Source: Achaetomiella virescens
Taxonomy: Eukaryota > Ascomycota > Sordariomycetes > Sordariales > Chaetomiaceae
Direction of reading: 5' to 3'
Length of the DNA: 64,000 nucleotides
Assembly (NCBI GenBank): GCA_031001845.1
Contig: JARNGD010000063.1
Span: forward strand, 62,001 to 126,000
The notes beneath the pieces are model-generated. The model had not been told where the DNA came from. It worked only from the letters and a program-made list of their open reading frames with translations, and made no database searches. A program made the position numbers and the translations under genes. Of the stretch, positions 32,378 to 42,944 are shown in pieces. Each line of letters starts with the position of its first letter. The stretch's first letter is position 1.

Positions 32378-34295
32378 ACGATAGTTACACCCTCGACGAG
32401 CTTCGAGCGCCCCATATGGACCACCAGGTTGTGCGAACCGCTCGTCGAGCGACTGTATAACCCAAAAGACCTCGCCATCAGTTAGCTCCCAACAGCCACG
32501 ACCCCCCGAAGAACACCGGCGGCCCGCTGACACCGAAATAGTCTACTGTCTCATCGCGAACCGCGTCCAATTCCTCCGTCCACGCTCCAACGAAGCGCTC
32601 CTTCACCAGGGCATCCACGAGTCGCGCGCGATCCTCTGCGAGCTCCTCGCTACACGCATCCTCCGCCGGTTCTACGAAGACCACCCTGGCCGCGCTGGCC
32701 TGCTCTTGCTGGCCAATATTCTCGTTTCGGGCTTTGATCCATGCGATACCGCGCCCGAGTCTGTACGATCACGTCGACCGCAATGGGCCATTCAAGAGCG
32801 CGGTGGCCACGAGCGGAAGTTGATTGCGCTTGAGCTGGCCATTATTTCCGAGAGCAAGATGCTCATCAGGTCACCGGCCTGCCAGCTTGTCGTCGATGCC
32901 GTATACAAGGGCGTCGTGGTCTACACCCCGCTGTCCTTCGTCGATTTTCTCCCGGACCACTACAAATACCACCCGGTCTCGCTCTACGAGCCCCGCCGTG
33001 CCGCCATCCTCAACCACCACCGGCTGATAGTCCCGCAATTGCGAAATGTCATTGAGTTGATGCACTTCGCCATCCTCTCTCATGCTCTACATGCTGACGG
33101 TGGCTCACTACGGGTTTGGGAACATGGTCGGCATCCGGACCTACGAAATTCTGTTCAACATTTTTACAGCAGGCTGGGTTCTCGAACAGTTTGCTGCCGT
33201 CGTTGAGCATGGTTGGGAGGTGCACGCTCAGAACCTCTGGTCCTTCCTAGACGCCACCTTCGTCGTCATCTACGGCGCCTATGGGCTGGTGCGCGCCGTC
33301 GAATTGCTGTTCCTCGCCAGCAACGACGCCTACTACGCCCTCCCGGTCCTCTGCACTGCTGCGCCGGTGCTGCTTGCTCGCATCGCCTTTACCCTAATGC
33401 CCGATAACATAGTCTTCATTGCATTACACGCCATGATGCGTGACTTCACTCGCCTAACCTTCATCGCCATCTGGTGCTTTGCGGTTTCGTCATAGGACTG
33501 CTATTTCTTGCCAAAACAAGCGGCGAGGCATCACTGAACGTGACATGGGCGACCATTACGAAATGGCTGTTATGGTATGTATCCGCCCTAACCCCTCCCC
33601 CAGCGCGATGTCACCGGGGCTTGGGCTAACGGCGCGACAGGATTTGGTTTGGGCTTGACGGCACTGGCATTGAACGCGCGGCCGACTTCCACCTGATCCT
33701 TGGGCCAACCTTGATCATAACATTCGCCTTTCTGGGGAATACCCTTTTCCTCACTATTCTCGTGGCCATCCTCACCAACACCTTCTCCAAGATCATCTCA
33801 AACGAGGCGGCCGAGATTCAGTTCCGCCGTGCCGTACTAACCTTCCAGGGAGTCAAGAGCGACGCTATCTTTTCGTACCCACCCCCATTCAACATTGCCG
33901 CCCTGCTCATCCTCCTACCGCTCAAGTTCGTGGTTGGACCTGCCGCGTTTCACCACATTAACGTGGCCGTGATCCGCACTATCAACGCCCCCGTCCTTCT
34001 CCTGATCGGCTTGTGGGAGCAGCGTCGTGTCTGGGCCAGGCGCCCCAAGTCCCCTGCAATCGTGGCGCTACTTTCCTGGCCTATCTCCCCATGGCGATAT
34101 CCAGGTTGTCTTCTCTTCAAACCACCACCCGAAGTCATCGATGCCCTCGAGAAATTGGATACTTTACACGACGTCGTGTCTGCCCCGGACCGCGAGTTGA
34201 GCATAGGCTCACCAAAAGAGCTACGAGGCCCTGTCTCATCGGTGCGGAGGCGAAGAGGCTCAAACAGTAGCAGCGTTAGGAGGTTTGAGGCATAA
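32378..34295 (+). CDS. YVC1: Yvc1-type TRP-like cation channel (5' end unresolved)
   Basis: Fungal vacuolar Ca2+-permeable channel family. The first recognisable exon is about 32378-32480 (SFERPIWTTRLCEPLVERLY), then intron to ~32541 and VYCLIANRVQFLRPRS, ALLHQGIHESRAILCELLAT, LALELAIISESKMLIRSP, FLPDHYKYHPVSLYEPRRAA. Membrane helices follow: TAGWVLEQFAAVVEHGWEV, FLDATFVVIYGAYGLVRAV, YALPVLCTAAPVLLARIAFT, RLTFIAIWCF, FVIGLLFLA. Intron 33575-33640, then the pore/S6 side IWFGLDGTGIERAADFHLIL and LIITFAFLGNTLFLTILVAI, and a cytosolic tail with PLKFVVGPAAFHHINVAVIR. Frame breaks near 33,080 and 33,484. Acidic pore residues are not obvious; function is by family. Confidence 0.85.
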
Positions 34296-34459
34296 GTGAG
34301 GGTAGTACCGCTCTCTTTCCCCGTCTCTGGTCTGATCTAATAGCTGGAAATCAATGTCATTTTGATGCACTCGTCGTCATAGTATTTATAAACACAGAAC
34401 CGATATCGCCACGACCGCCCTGTCTGGTGGCTGGCTGAGCAGTTGCCGTCCAAGCAAAC

Positions 34460-36014
34460 TTAACGGACTCCCTCCCCTTCCATCCCCTCCCGGAGAATCT
34501 CCACCTGCTTCTTGATCTCAACCCACAAAATCAGGTCGTCCAGACCATCGTCATCGTTGTCGTCGGAGCTGGCAACTCCCACCCACCCATCATCGATCCC
34601 CTCGAGCCGCCAACCTGCAGGCATCTTTGAGTCACGCGCGATGACGAGCAGGGCAGCCACAAACGCCTCCTGCATGTAGCGAAGCTAAAGCCATCCGTGA
34701 TCCCAGCGACGGCCTTGCAGAGTTTGTCCGGAGAACTCAACTTCTTTGTTTTCCTTCAGCTTGCGCTGCCAGAAGTGGCATAGGCCACGCGCTGCTTAAA
34801 GTCTGGGTCCGGAAAGTAGTACTTCCTGTCGAATCGCGAAGGGCGTTTCTGCACATGATCAGCTTGCTGCCCAGGCAAGGAGGGGACAGAAGAATGGCCA
34901 ACACACCGAAATTCCGGGATCCAGCCGCTCCAGGTGATTTGTGCTGCCGATAATGAAGATGCCATCATTGCTCTGAAGCCCGTCAATCTCGTTGAGGAAG
35001 TAACTTCTCACAGAGTCTGTCACCAGCGAGTCGAGATCCTCAAACACCAAGTAACAGGGGGCGAAACGGCGGGCTTGAGAGAAGATCAGTCGGATAGCTA
35101 GCTCGGGGCCGCCATACTGGTAGAGGTTAGCCACTCATGATGAGACCATTGGCATGAATGCTGTGACGTACAGATGCGAAGTTCCGGACATAGAGGGTTG
35201 GCACTGGATCCTCCCTATCATACAAGGTGTGCATCATGGCCTTGATTGAGATGGTCTTGCCGTTGCCTGGGGGTCCGTGGTAGATGATTCCGCGCTTCCA
35301 AGGTACCTTCAACTGGTTGTACGTGTCGCGCGAGTCGAAGAAGGATTGGTGCGGCGATGATGGCCTTCTTCATGCTCTCATCCAGGATGACTGCGTCCCA
35401 TGATGCCTTTTGTATGCTCTGATAGAGGTCGGCGCTCTTAGTCCAATAGCCCCCATCCCACACCCACACCTCATCGTGAAGCTCGTTGCTCCACTGTCCG
35501 GCGGCGATGACGAGCGCGTCCGCCTTCTTCGTGTCGGCGGTCAAGATGTAGTTGTTGTCCACAACAGGGTATGAACTGGTCCCATCGCGCCCGTCGACGA
35601 TGTAGAGGATGAACTCGGCGCCACGCCACTTGTACAGAAACTTGCCGAACACGACCTTGTTCGCCAACGTTCCGGGGTTGCCGTCGATCCGTCGGTCGGG
35701 GGCCACGTAGCGCTTCCATATCAGCGAAGATGGGAGGTCGTTCCCGCCCCGGTCAATCGAGATGACGCTTGCGTGACCAGCCCATGCATAGCCGAGGAGG
35801 TCTACGCCATAGGAGGGAACAATCACAAGGTCGAGTTCAGGATATTCAGACTTAAGTGCCTTGGCAATAGTGGCATCGGTGTTGACGCGCTTGGCAGAGC
35901 AGTGGCGGAAGAAGGCCTTGGTTGCTTCATCCAAGGCGGGCGTGCCGCGGTGAAAGGTGCCTGCTTCAAGGCCATTGCTGGGGTATGGTCGAGTGTGTGA
36001 TCCAGAGAAGACAT
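34460..36014 (-). CDS. BCS1-like AAA ATPase
   Basis: A fungal AAA ATPase of the group with an N-terminal accessory domain. The N-part reads ALDEATKAFFRHCSAKRV, YPELDLVIVPSYGVDLLGYA, NYILTADTKKADALV, LHDEVWVWDGGYWTKSADLY, SWDAVILDESMKKAII. The AAA core has Walker A GPPGNGKTISIKA, Walker B CYLVFEDLD, sensor-1 FIIGSTNHLERLDPGI and the SRH-type KRPSRFDRKYYFPDPD; the C-part is YMQEAFVAALLVIARDS with an acidic tail. Introns at about 35134-35171 (short, phase uncertain) and 34849-34906. At least five frame breaks, near 35,958, 35,345, 34,790, 34,735 and 34,685. It lacks the membrane helix of mitochondrial Bcs1. Start chosen at MSSLDHTLDH (36014); an upstream start is possible. Confidence 0.85.
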
Positions 36015-37175
36015 CAAATTCGCGATTTGTTGTTCCCAGGAGGCTGTGGAATCAGCAATGGCCGCGTTGCCTTGTGCAAGGTTGTTGGATGCTTCGTGCG
36101 GGGAAGCCCGGCTATGCCACGGAGCTGTGTAACCTGCGCGCCATCCTGGTCTGTGAAGATGACCTTCCTGCTGGATTGGGATCCTTGCCGATGGCCTGAC
36201 ACTCAAATCCAATGGCTCTGAGCCTTCAATCCTGATGGAAAAGAGCAGATTAATTACACACAGCTCGGGACGTAAAAACTTTGTCCATGCAATGCGCCGC
36301 GAGAGCAGCGTTTCCTCTGTGGTGTCTGATCAGCTGTGGTTGAATACCAAGAACATCGCTGACCACTTGTTGTGATATCACGATCATGGGTTCTTGAAGA
36401 GAGGATACCTAGGAGGTAACTGACTCTAGCAGACCCCTTCGGGCAAGACGGTCGCGCATCTCTGATGGTCATCTTCAAGTCAACACCTGATCAGCCACTC
36501 CGTCGCTTGAACCACACACTGCTTGCGGTGACAGGGCTACTACCACCGCACAACGCTCAATCACTATACTCTGACCAGACTCACACGCATGTCAATCATC
36601 AGCCTAACTTCCACTGAAAAACTTGAGCTCGACTACAATCCAGCCTAGTTCTCTCACCCCACTCGCGGGGACCCCGAACGCGCACGTCAGGATCCGGGGG
36701 TAAGTCCTGCTCCCTCAGATATGAGTATCAAAGGATACCCCTATTCCTCAACTCGGTCCTTCTCGGCAGAATCCTGTAACTGAAGCGCGAACGCTTACCA
36801 GAAGTAGGACAACATCATCGCCCTCTCCGGCTCTGTCTGCGGTATTGGCTACTGCCCTCCTGGTCCCTGCCATGAACCTCGTACGGGACTCCCGCCATCC
36901 CCCCTCCTAACAACAACCACGACCAGTGTCCTCTTCCCGGCGAGAGTGACGGGTACAATGGCCTGCGAATACTGTTAAGGATTAGGCATTTAACTAAATG
37001 CAGTTTCTTGGAATTCCCGGTGTGGAATGAAATCCTCGTCCGGACTGGTTCTTCTGTGTCAATATTCTCTTATCCAACACAGTGTAATTCGACTCGTGAT
37101 GTCAGCCTGGTTCAAGCGATGTGCGGCCGAATATGATTTTGTTCGCAGGTTAAGAATAAGAGAGATATGCCATGT
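36015..37175. other. No supported gene
   Basis: About 1.1 kb between two minus-strand genes. Only short ORFs with no motif. It should include the AAA ATPase promoter at its left side and the 3' UTR of the hydrolase at its right. Confidence 0.4.
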
Positions 37176-38365
37176 TCAGACATTTCTCGGCTCGCCATAC
37201 AAGAGCCTCTTCAAGTCGTCACCCGCCTCCCTGGTGGCGTTTCGGGCCGCGTTGGACCAGGCCGTCATCTGCAACCACCCATTTGCAAGATCATCATAGT
37301 GGCGCCAGTGGACCATGACCCCTGCAAGGCCAAGCTTCCTTGCGTATTCAATGCCGACATCCCGTAGTGGATCGAAGCCGTTGGTGAAGATGGCGGTAGG
37401 GGGTTGGCCAAGCAGGTCACTTGCCTGCTGCATTCCAGGGAGATGTATCTGTCAAGCGGCGTTGGGCCTGGCAAAGTGAGGTGTCAGCGCAGAAGTAAAC
37501 GTTATTATTCAAATTGCCACTCACCCTTGGGTCGTGGCAAGTAATGATCAGCAAAGCCGCAGATGCCGTTGCACTGCAGGTAGTAGCCGTAGTTGTTCTC
37601 CTTCGCGGCAGGAGTGTCGAAAGGTAGACGGGCCTCCGGTACAGGAGAAGCTGCGCGGCAAGAGGCTTCTTCCCCTGGTCCAGGCGTCGCAAGCAGATGG
37701 CGGCAGTCATGTTGCCGCCCGCACCGTCTCCGCCGCCAGCCACACGGTCAGGATGAACGCCCCTCGTGAGACATCCTTCACCTTGTAGCCAGTCAATGAC
37801 AGCACAGTATTCGTTGAGCTGTATGGGATACTTGAACTCGGGTGCCAGCCGGTAGTCAACCCCATACACCTGCGAAACTTAAGCCCCAGTCGCTCGTGTT
37901 GGGATGGATGGATTACCTGGCATCCTGACTGCTCAGCAACAAGCCTGAGACCGTCTCAACCTCGTCCACGCTCCCGAGCGAGTAACCCCCACCGTGGAAG
38001 TAAATGAGCGCGCCTGCCTCGCCTCTTGCCCTCATCACTTCTCCGGAAACCGGGTAGAGGACCCGTATCGGGATTGTTCCATGAGGGCCCCGAATGGCGG
38101 TGAACTCGACCTGACCGATGGGGTTGACCCTTGATGGGGGAAGTCGATGAAGGGCAAATATTTCCATGTGTTTCTGCCGTTCGACGGTGAAACCCTTGAC
38201 ACCGCCAAGCTCCAGGTCTGGGTGGTTAGCGAGAAAGTCGGCCACTCCCCCGTTGAGTCTGTGGGCCCGTGTGCCGACGACGGGGATTGACGGAGGCGAC
38301 ATAGTTTCCAGCCCCAAGGGGCCTGCCCGAGTTGGCGTGGCGGCATTTGGCACTCTTGTCTCCAT
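37176..38365 (-). CDS. HSL-type alpha/beta-hydrolase lacking catalytic Ser and His
   Basis: Fold of the hormone-sensitive-lipase family: oxyanion block LIYFHGGGYSLGS, then VYGVDYRLAPEFKYP, the nucleophile region GGGDGAGGNMTAA, and the acid block TNGFDPLRDVG. The nucleophile Ser of GDSAGG is Gly here (GDGAGG), and the usual catalytic-His site (HGW-type) reads DDLANGWLQM, with Asn instead of His. Asp is kept. Introns 37870-37916 and 37468-37524 are GT-AG. Frame breaks near 37,945, 37,620 and 37,440. Start at 38365 (METRVPNAA) or at the internal MSPPSIPVVG. It is predicted not to be a working esterase; a binding or regulatory role, or decay, are the alternatives. Confidence 0.82.
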
Positions 38366-39025
38366 CTTCAGGATCCATTCCGAGGTTCAAGTTCGGTTCG
38401 AGGCACTGGGAACATTGTCAGAGTTCCTGAAGACTGAAGTCTAACAAGGGGTACTGACGTCACAAAAGGTAACCGTCCGATTATGACTTAGAGCGGCCGT
38501 GCAACTGGCATTCTTCAGATGAGCTGGATGAACTGCAAATGACCGTAATGGCAGTGCTGCTAGAGCGCCTGAATACCTGACGACATGTCGCAGCACAGCG
38601 GTGTCTAACCCCTCTTATTGGCTCAAAGTCTCAAATATACGCAAGGTCTGAATTTTTCAAGGAGATGAAGATGGAGTGAGTGATATCTTCGCCGAGACAC
38701 TTCATCTTCTGCAGCTTGCCGACAGCGGCCAATCAGGGGCTGCTGAAGGAAGCAAGTCCCACATCGCGTTCCTTCCTGACAAACCAATCATTTTCTGGCC
38801 GCGAAATATTTTGGCGACTGACACGCTGACGCCAGCATCAATGGCGCCAGCAGCTCGTGGCGCTTCCATCCAATGCAGCACGCACGCTCGCTGCTTTATC
38901 GACGCAACACAATGCCGCTTGTTTGACCCGCTGGTCCCTCTTGCTGGGCCCTGCTCGGAACAGCACATTGATTAAGCCAGCCTGAGCCTCTGTGCTCTCC
39001 AGGATATTACTTCCAGGACGCGAGC
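38366..39025. other. Divergent promoter region
   Basis: Between the divergently transcribed hydrolase (minus) and the APH-like gene (plus). No gene recognised; a 99-codon ORF at 38676 has no motif. Confidence 0.45.
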
Positions 39026-40487
39026 ATGCCGGACGATCGCCGCGACGGATTGGCTTGGGACGACAACGGCCTCGGTCCGGAACCGCGATGGGTACGGGAT
39101 CCCGACATCCGAGCCGTCTATCGGGTGTGTCGCCGCCACCTAGGGCTCGCTGATGACGCGCCCGAAGATCACTTGGCCGTCTTCGTGCACGCCGACGGTG
39201 CTTTCAACAAGCTGTACCGGGTCAGCTCCACTCGCGGGCAGCTCATCATGCGCGTGTCACTGCCAGTCGATCCTGGCAATAAGACTCGGGGAGAGGTGGC
39301 AACTCTTCAGCTCGTCCGCCGCAAGACTGATATCCCTGTCCCGATGGTTGTGGCCTTTGACGACTCCCGGAACAACGAGATTGGGTACGAGTGGCTCTTG
39401 ATGAGCAGAATGCCGGGAACTCCTGCGTACCACCGATGGCGGAAAATGACAATGGCACAAAAGGAGACCCTGGCAATCCGGGTGGCCGATTTCCATGCCC
39501 AGCTGTTCCGCTGCGGCAACTTTGGTGATGGATTCAGGGGTATTGGGACGCTGGGAACTGGGCTAGAGTCTGAAAACATGGGTGGAATTCCCGAGCCAGG
39601 CCCGATAGTGTCCACTTTTCTTCTTCTCGGGGCCGCGATACGACTACCCCGTCTTCCGGGGCCCATTCCTTTCGAGCCACGACTGGCTGCGTGCCCAGCT
39701 CAACGTCATCATTAAGGAGCATACCACGGCGCTGACCGAGGCCAAGGATGAGGATGATAGAGACTATGCAGAATTGGCGTTGCGCCTGGCGCGCAAGCTG
39801 CTTCGCATTCTACATAAGATCTTCCCGGCCATAGTTCACCCACCAGAGCGCACCGTGATCTGGCACGATGAGCTCTCGCTCCGGAACATATTGGTCGACC
39901 ACAACGGCAACGTGACCGCTGTCATAGGATGGTACGTCGCCCCAAGTCTTGAGCTCCCTGCGCAGTGAATGATCGCTAACACACGAGGCAGGGAATGTGT
40001 CTCGACGGTCCCGCGGTGGGTGGCAACGCAAGTGCCCGAGTTCTTGCGAGGTGCTACGAGAGAGACCAAACCTGACCGCAACTGCTACACGGATGTCGAC
40101 AATGGCGGCAACGCATCCGGCAGCGATGATCTCGACGATATGCTTGACAACGAAGGGAAGACCGAGCTCTACTGGATTCATTTGATGGAGTATGAGCAGA
40201 CGCAGCTCCGGAAGGTGTACACAGCACGGATGCGGCAGCTCAGACCAGAGTGGGACATGGAAGTTGAGGAGGGTTCATTGAAGGTGGACTTCCTGGGCGC
40301 AGTCTCACGATGTGCCTCGGGATTCTATCTGAGACGCATCGAGCAATGGGCGGATGCGGTCGAACGGAAAGAATACCTTCCTCTTATGGAAGTCCTTAGA
40401 GTTGGGATAAAGAAAGACAAGGCAAGCAGCGGACCCTCAAGGCCTGCTCTCTCGCCTGCTCTTCCCTTGGCCAGCAGGTTGTCCTAG
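39026..40487 (+). CDS. Aminoglycoside-phosphotransferase-fold protein with altered catalytic loop
   Basis: Member of the large fungal APH-type kinase family. Blocks: FVHADGAFNKLYRVSS (Gly-rich loop region), LIMRVSLPVDPGNK (Lys/Arg side), EWLLMSRMPGTPAY (hinge), TVIWHDELSLRNILVDHNGN (catalytic loop), AVIGWECVS (metal site), PRWVATQVPEFLRGATRE, and the C-terminal TELYWIHLMEYEQTQLRKVY. In the family the loop is HxDLxxxN and the metal site DWE; here Asp is Glu in HDEL and Gly in GWE. Intron 39932-39991. One frame break near 39,616. The 3' end is 4 bp from the 3' end of the convergent gene at 40492. Catalysis is doubtful; small-molecule phosphorylation is the family default. Confidence 0.85.
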
Positions 40488-40491
40488 CTAC

Positions 40492-41646
40492 CTAGCTATC
40501 GTCTGCCTTTTCGGAGGATGGGGAGGGAACCTGGAGTTCGGAACACAGCTTCCCATCAAATTCCTCCTCGAAGATATCAAAGTTTCCCTCATTCCTCCGA
40601 TCGAAAACAGCAAACCAGATCTCCTTGAACCAGCCGCCAGCAAATTCGCTCTCGCTCAGCACCTCTCTCCAACATTTCGCCACTTCCCGAGGCGGGTTTC
40701 GGAACGCCCCACACCCAATTGCGCCAAGTACGAGCATTGTGTGCCCTTTCGCTCCCGCCATCCGGAGGCACAGCCTCATCTTGTCTTTGGTCAGATCCCG
40801 CGCAGCAGGGTCAGCGAAAACAAGCGGCCCTTTGGGCGACTTGGCCTGCTTCTTTCCCTTGGCATTGCCATCCTCCTGTTGCTCCACAGCGGACCCCGCC
40901 TCTTGCCCCTTTGGCTTCACATCCGGTCGTCGAATCCCGGCCACGCTCAGCGCACTCACAACGGGCAGATCCGTCATGGGCGTCTCGGGGACCATTAGCT
41001 TGTGGTCGTCGCTTATGGACTCCCGGAAGATGACCACGTCACGGGTGTACAGACCCGCCCGGCTTTGAATAGGATACAGGTTGCGGTGCAGGGACGCCGC
41101 CAGTGTACTCCGGAAGCACAACGCTTCCTCTTGGGCCGAGGCGCCGTTGAGCCACCCGCCGCCGGGGTTCTTCTCGGATGCCATGTTTAGCACCGCCACT
41201 CGAGCTGCAGTGACTGGTTTCAGGTTTTCTGGAGAGGCGGCGAGAGACTTGAGCTGGGTGAGAATGGCAGCCTCAGCAGCTTGTGTCGGTTTTCTTGAAG
41301 GGATGCCAAGGACGGATGAAGGCATGGTGAGGGCGGCATCGAAGGTGTCCTGATTGAAGACCCTGGTGACCGTCCCGTATCTTTCGCCCGGCGTGTCTGT
41401 GAGTTTGAATCGGGGGCAGTTTGCCGGGTCCAAAGGCGGCAACGCTTCGAGGTCGAGCTTTTCGGATTTTGTTGGATCCAAATGTGGCAGCCCCGCGGCG
41501 ACGGCTGGGGTGGTCGTTTGTGTTTCTTTGGCGACGGCGGCAAGCGCCAGGCGGCGCGGGTTCTGGTAATACTTTTTCCTCCACATGGCTCTCTCGTTTC
41601 TTGACGTTGAGGGCCAGTTTGTTGAATGTTTCGAAGGTTGACGCAA
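40492..41646 (-). CDS. PARG-like macrodomain protein (TIGR02452/DUF2263 family)
   Basis: Likely removes ADP-ribose chains or binds ADP-ribose. One uninterrupted 384-codon frame. Signature: NPGGGWLNGASAQEEALCFR, i.e. GGG-x7-QEE, matching the poly(ADP-ribose) glycohydrolase signature GGG-x6-8-QEE with both catalytic Glu present. Other blocks: RVAVLNMASEKNPGG, LYTRDVVIFRES, VISALS-type strand (VVSALSVAGIRRPDV), DKMRLCLRMAGAKGHTMLVL, GAIGCGAFRNPPREVAKCW. A Lys-rich low-complexity insert (NAKGKKQAKSPKG) lies between the two halves. Start at 41646 or at MWRKKYYQNPRR (residue 21). Divergent from the SDR gene at 42066. Confidence 0.87.
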   Translation of the reverse strand: MRQPSKHSTNWPSTSRNERAMWRKKYYQNPRRLALAAVAKETQTTTPAVAAGLPHLDPTKSEKLDLEALPPLDPANCPRFKLTDTPGERYGTVTRVFNQDTFDAALTMPSSVLGIPSRKPTQAAEAAILTQLKSLAASPENLKPVTAARVAVLNMASEKNPGGGWLNGASAQEEALCFRSTLAASLHRNLYPIQSRAGLYTRDVVIFRESISDDHKLMVPETPMTDLPVVSALSVAGIRRPDVKPKGQEAGSAVEQQEDGNAKGKKQAKSPKGPLVFADPAARDLTKDKMRLCLRMAGAKGHTMLVLGAIGCGAFRNPPREVAKCWREVLSESEFAGGWFKEIWFAVFDRRNEGNFDIFEEEFDGKLCSELQVPSPSSEKADDS

Positions 41647-42065
41647 GCTGCGATCAAAAGCCTGCGGAGCAACGTTCTTACAATTGGAAGTTCAGGTGAA
41701 GCTGAGCCTGCTGTCGGTGGACTGTGTCATCGGGCAAGCACTGCCGCACGGCGGGCCCAATAAGGTTAATGTTAGAGCAACCCCCAAATGAGCACACCAA
41801 AGCAATTGGAGGCTGTTCAGCAAAGAACCCTAACCCTTGGTGAAACAAACGAAAGACGGTGGAGTTGACGACGTCAACGGCCCCTTTAGCCCCGAAAGGT
41901 TGTGTGCCAGTCCAGTTAAGGTAGCACTCGGAGCTTCTTTTCCGTCCTTTCGGTGGGGAAACCGTGGGGTGGTCATTCTCCTGTGAAGTAGAGTGCCTGC
42001 CCTGATCCAAAGTTACACGCTTGCCACTCACACCCACACCTCGAACATACCCTCAACTCTTCAAA
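41647..42065. promoter_or_regulatory. Divergent promoter of PARG-like and SDR genes
   Basis: About 420 bp between two start codons on opposite strands. A CA/TC-rich 5' leader precedes the SDR ATG. No specific operator recognised. Confidence 0.4.
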
Positions 42066-42788
42066 ATGCCAGTCTACTGCATCACCGGCACGAATCGCGG
42101 ACTCGGACTCGAGTTCGTCCGGCAGCTTGCGCAGTCGAGCGACAACACCATTATTGCCACAACCAGGTCACTCTCCTCTGACCTGGCCGACCTGAAGGCC
42201 GTCGCATCCCCTTCGACGCATATTCTTGAATGCGATACGAGCCAGATCCCATCTATCCGCTCTTTCGTTAAAGACGTCGCTCGACTCCTCGGCAGCGACA
42301 AAAAGATCGATTTTCTGCTGAACAGCGCCGGTGTCAACCACGCCTCGTGGCAGAGCTCGCTCACACTGGGCCCCGATGAGCTCCAGGCCCAGATGGCCGT
42401 CAACGTTATTGGGCCCGCAAAGACCGTGGAGCTCTTGCTCGACGCTGGCCTGTTGTCCAAGAATGTCCGCATTCTCAATATGTCCTCGGGACTGGGCAGT
42501 CTGCAGCGCAGTTCCGAGATCAAGCCGCGCAAAAGTGCCGGGTATTCGATCTCCAAGGCGGCGCTCAACATGCTGACGGTTCATCAAAGCGAGGACTTAA
42601 AGCAGCATCTACCTGGGGCCGTGGTAATCTCAATGGATCCGGGGTGGGTCAAGACAAGGATGGGCGGCGAGGGCGCAATGATCGAGCCAAGCGAGAGTAT
42701 CGGAGGGATGCTGCGGGTTTTGCATGGATTGAGAAGCGAGGACACCGGGGCGTTTTATCAATATTCTGGTGAGAAGAGTCCTTGGTGA
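42066..42788 (+). CDS. Short-chain dehydrogenase/reductase (SDR)
   Basis: A 240-residue classical SDR, intronless and frame-intact. N-terminal TGTNRGLGLEF is the TGxxxGxG NAD(P) motif, then ECDTSQIPSI (cofactor edge), LLNSAGVNHAS (NxAG), MSSGLGS (catalytic Ser) and AGYSISKAALNML (YxxxK), followed by MDPGWVKTRMGG. All catalytic residues are there. The sequence type resembles C-factor/sniffer-like SDRs, so the substrate is open. ATG at 42066 chosen because the TG-rich Rossmann strand starts right after it; an in-frame ATG at 42021 would only add 15 unlikely residues. It is 9.5 kb from the PKS, too far to claim as a cluster member. Confidence 0.9.
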   Translation: MPVYCITGTNRGLGLEFVRQLAQSSDNTIIATTRSLSSDLADLKAVASPSTHILECDTSQIPSIRSFVKDVARLLGSDKKIDFLLNSAGVNHASWQSSLTLGPDELQAQMAVNVIGPAKTVELLLDAGLLSKNVRILNMSSGLGSLQRSSEIKPRKSAGYSISKAALNMLTVHQSEDLKQHLPGAVVISMDPGWVKTRMGGEGAMIEPSESIGGMLRVLHGLRSEDTGAFYQYSGEKSPW

Positions 42789-42944
42789 AGAAGGCTCATG
42801 GGTATTGTACTCGGGTACAAACTTTAGGCTTGGGGCAAAGACACGTGATCAGTGAAACAAGTGCGTCCTTCTCTATTGTACTCCGTAGAGCCGTCAGACA
42901 ATCCCAAAACTCCTATGCTTGTTAGCCTCGTCCGGCAGTGACGC

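Noticed and set aside
42066..42788. SDR as a tailoring enzyme of the PKS cluster
   Set aside because: Four genes and 9.5 kb separate them and the intervening genes look unrelated; distance alone does not support membership.
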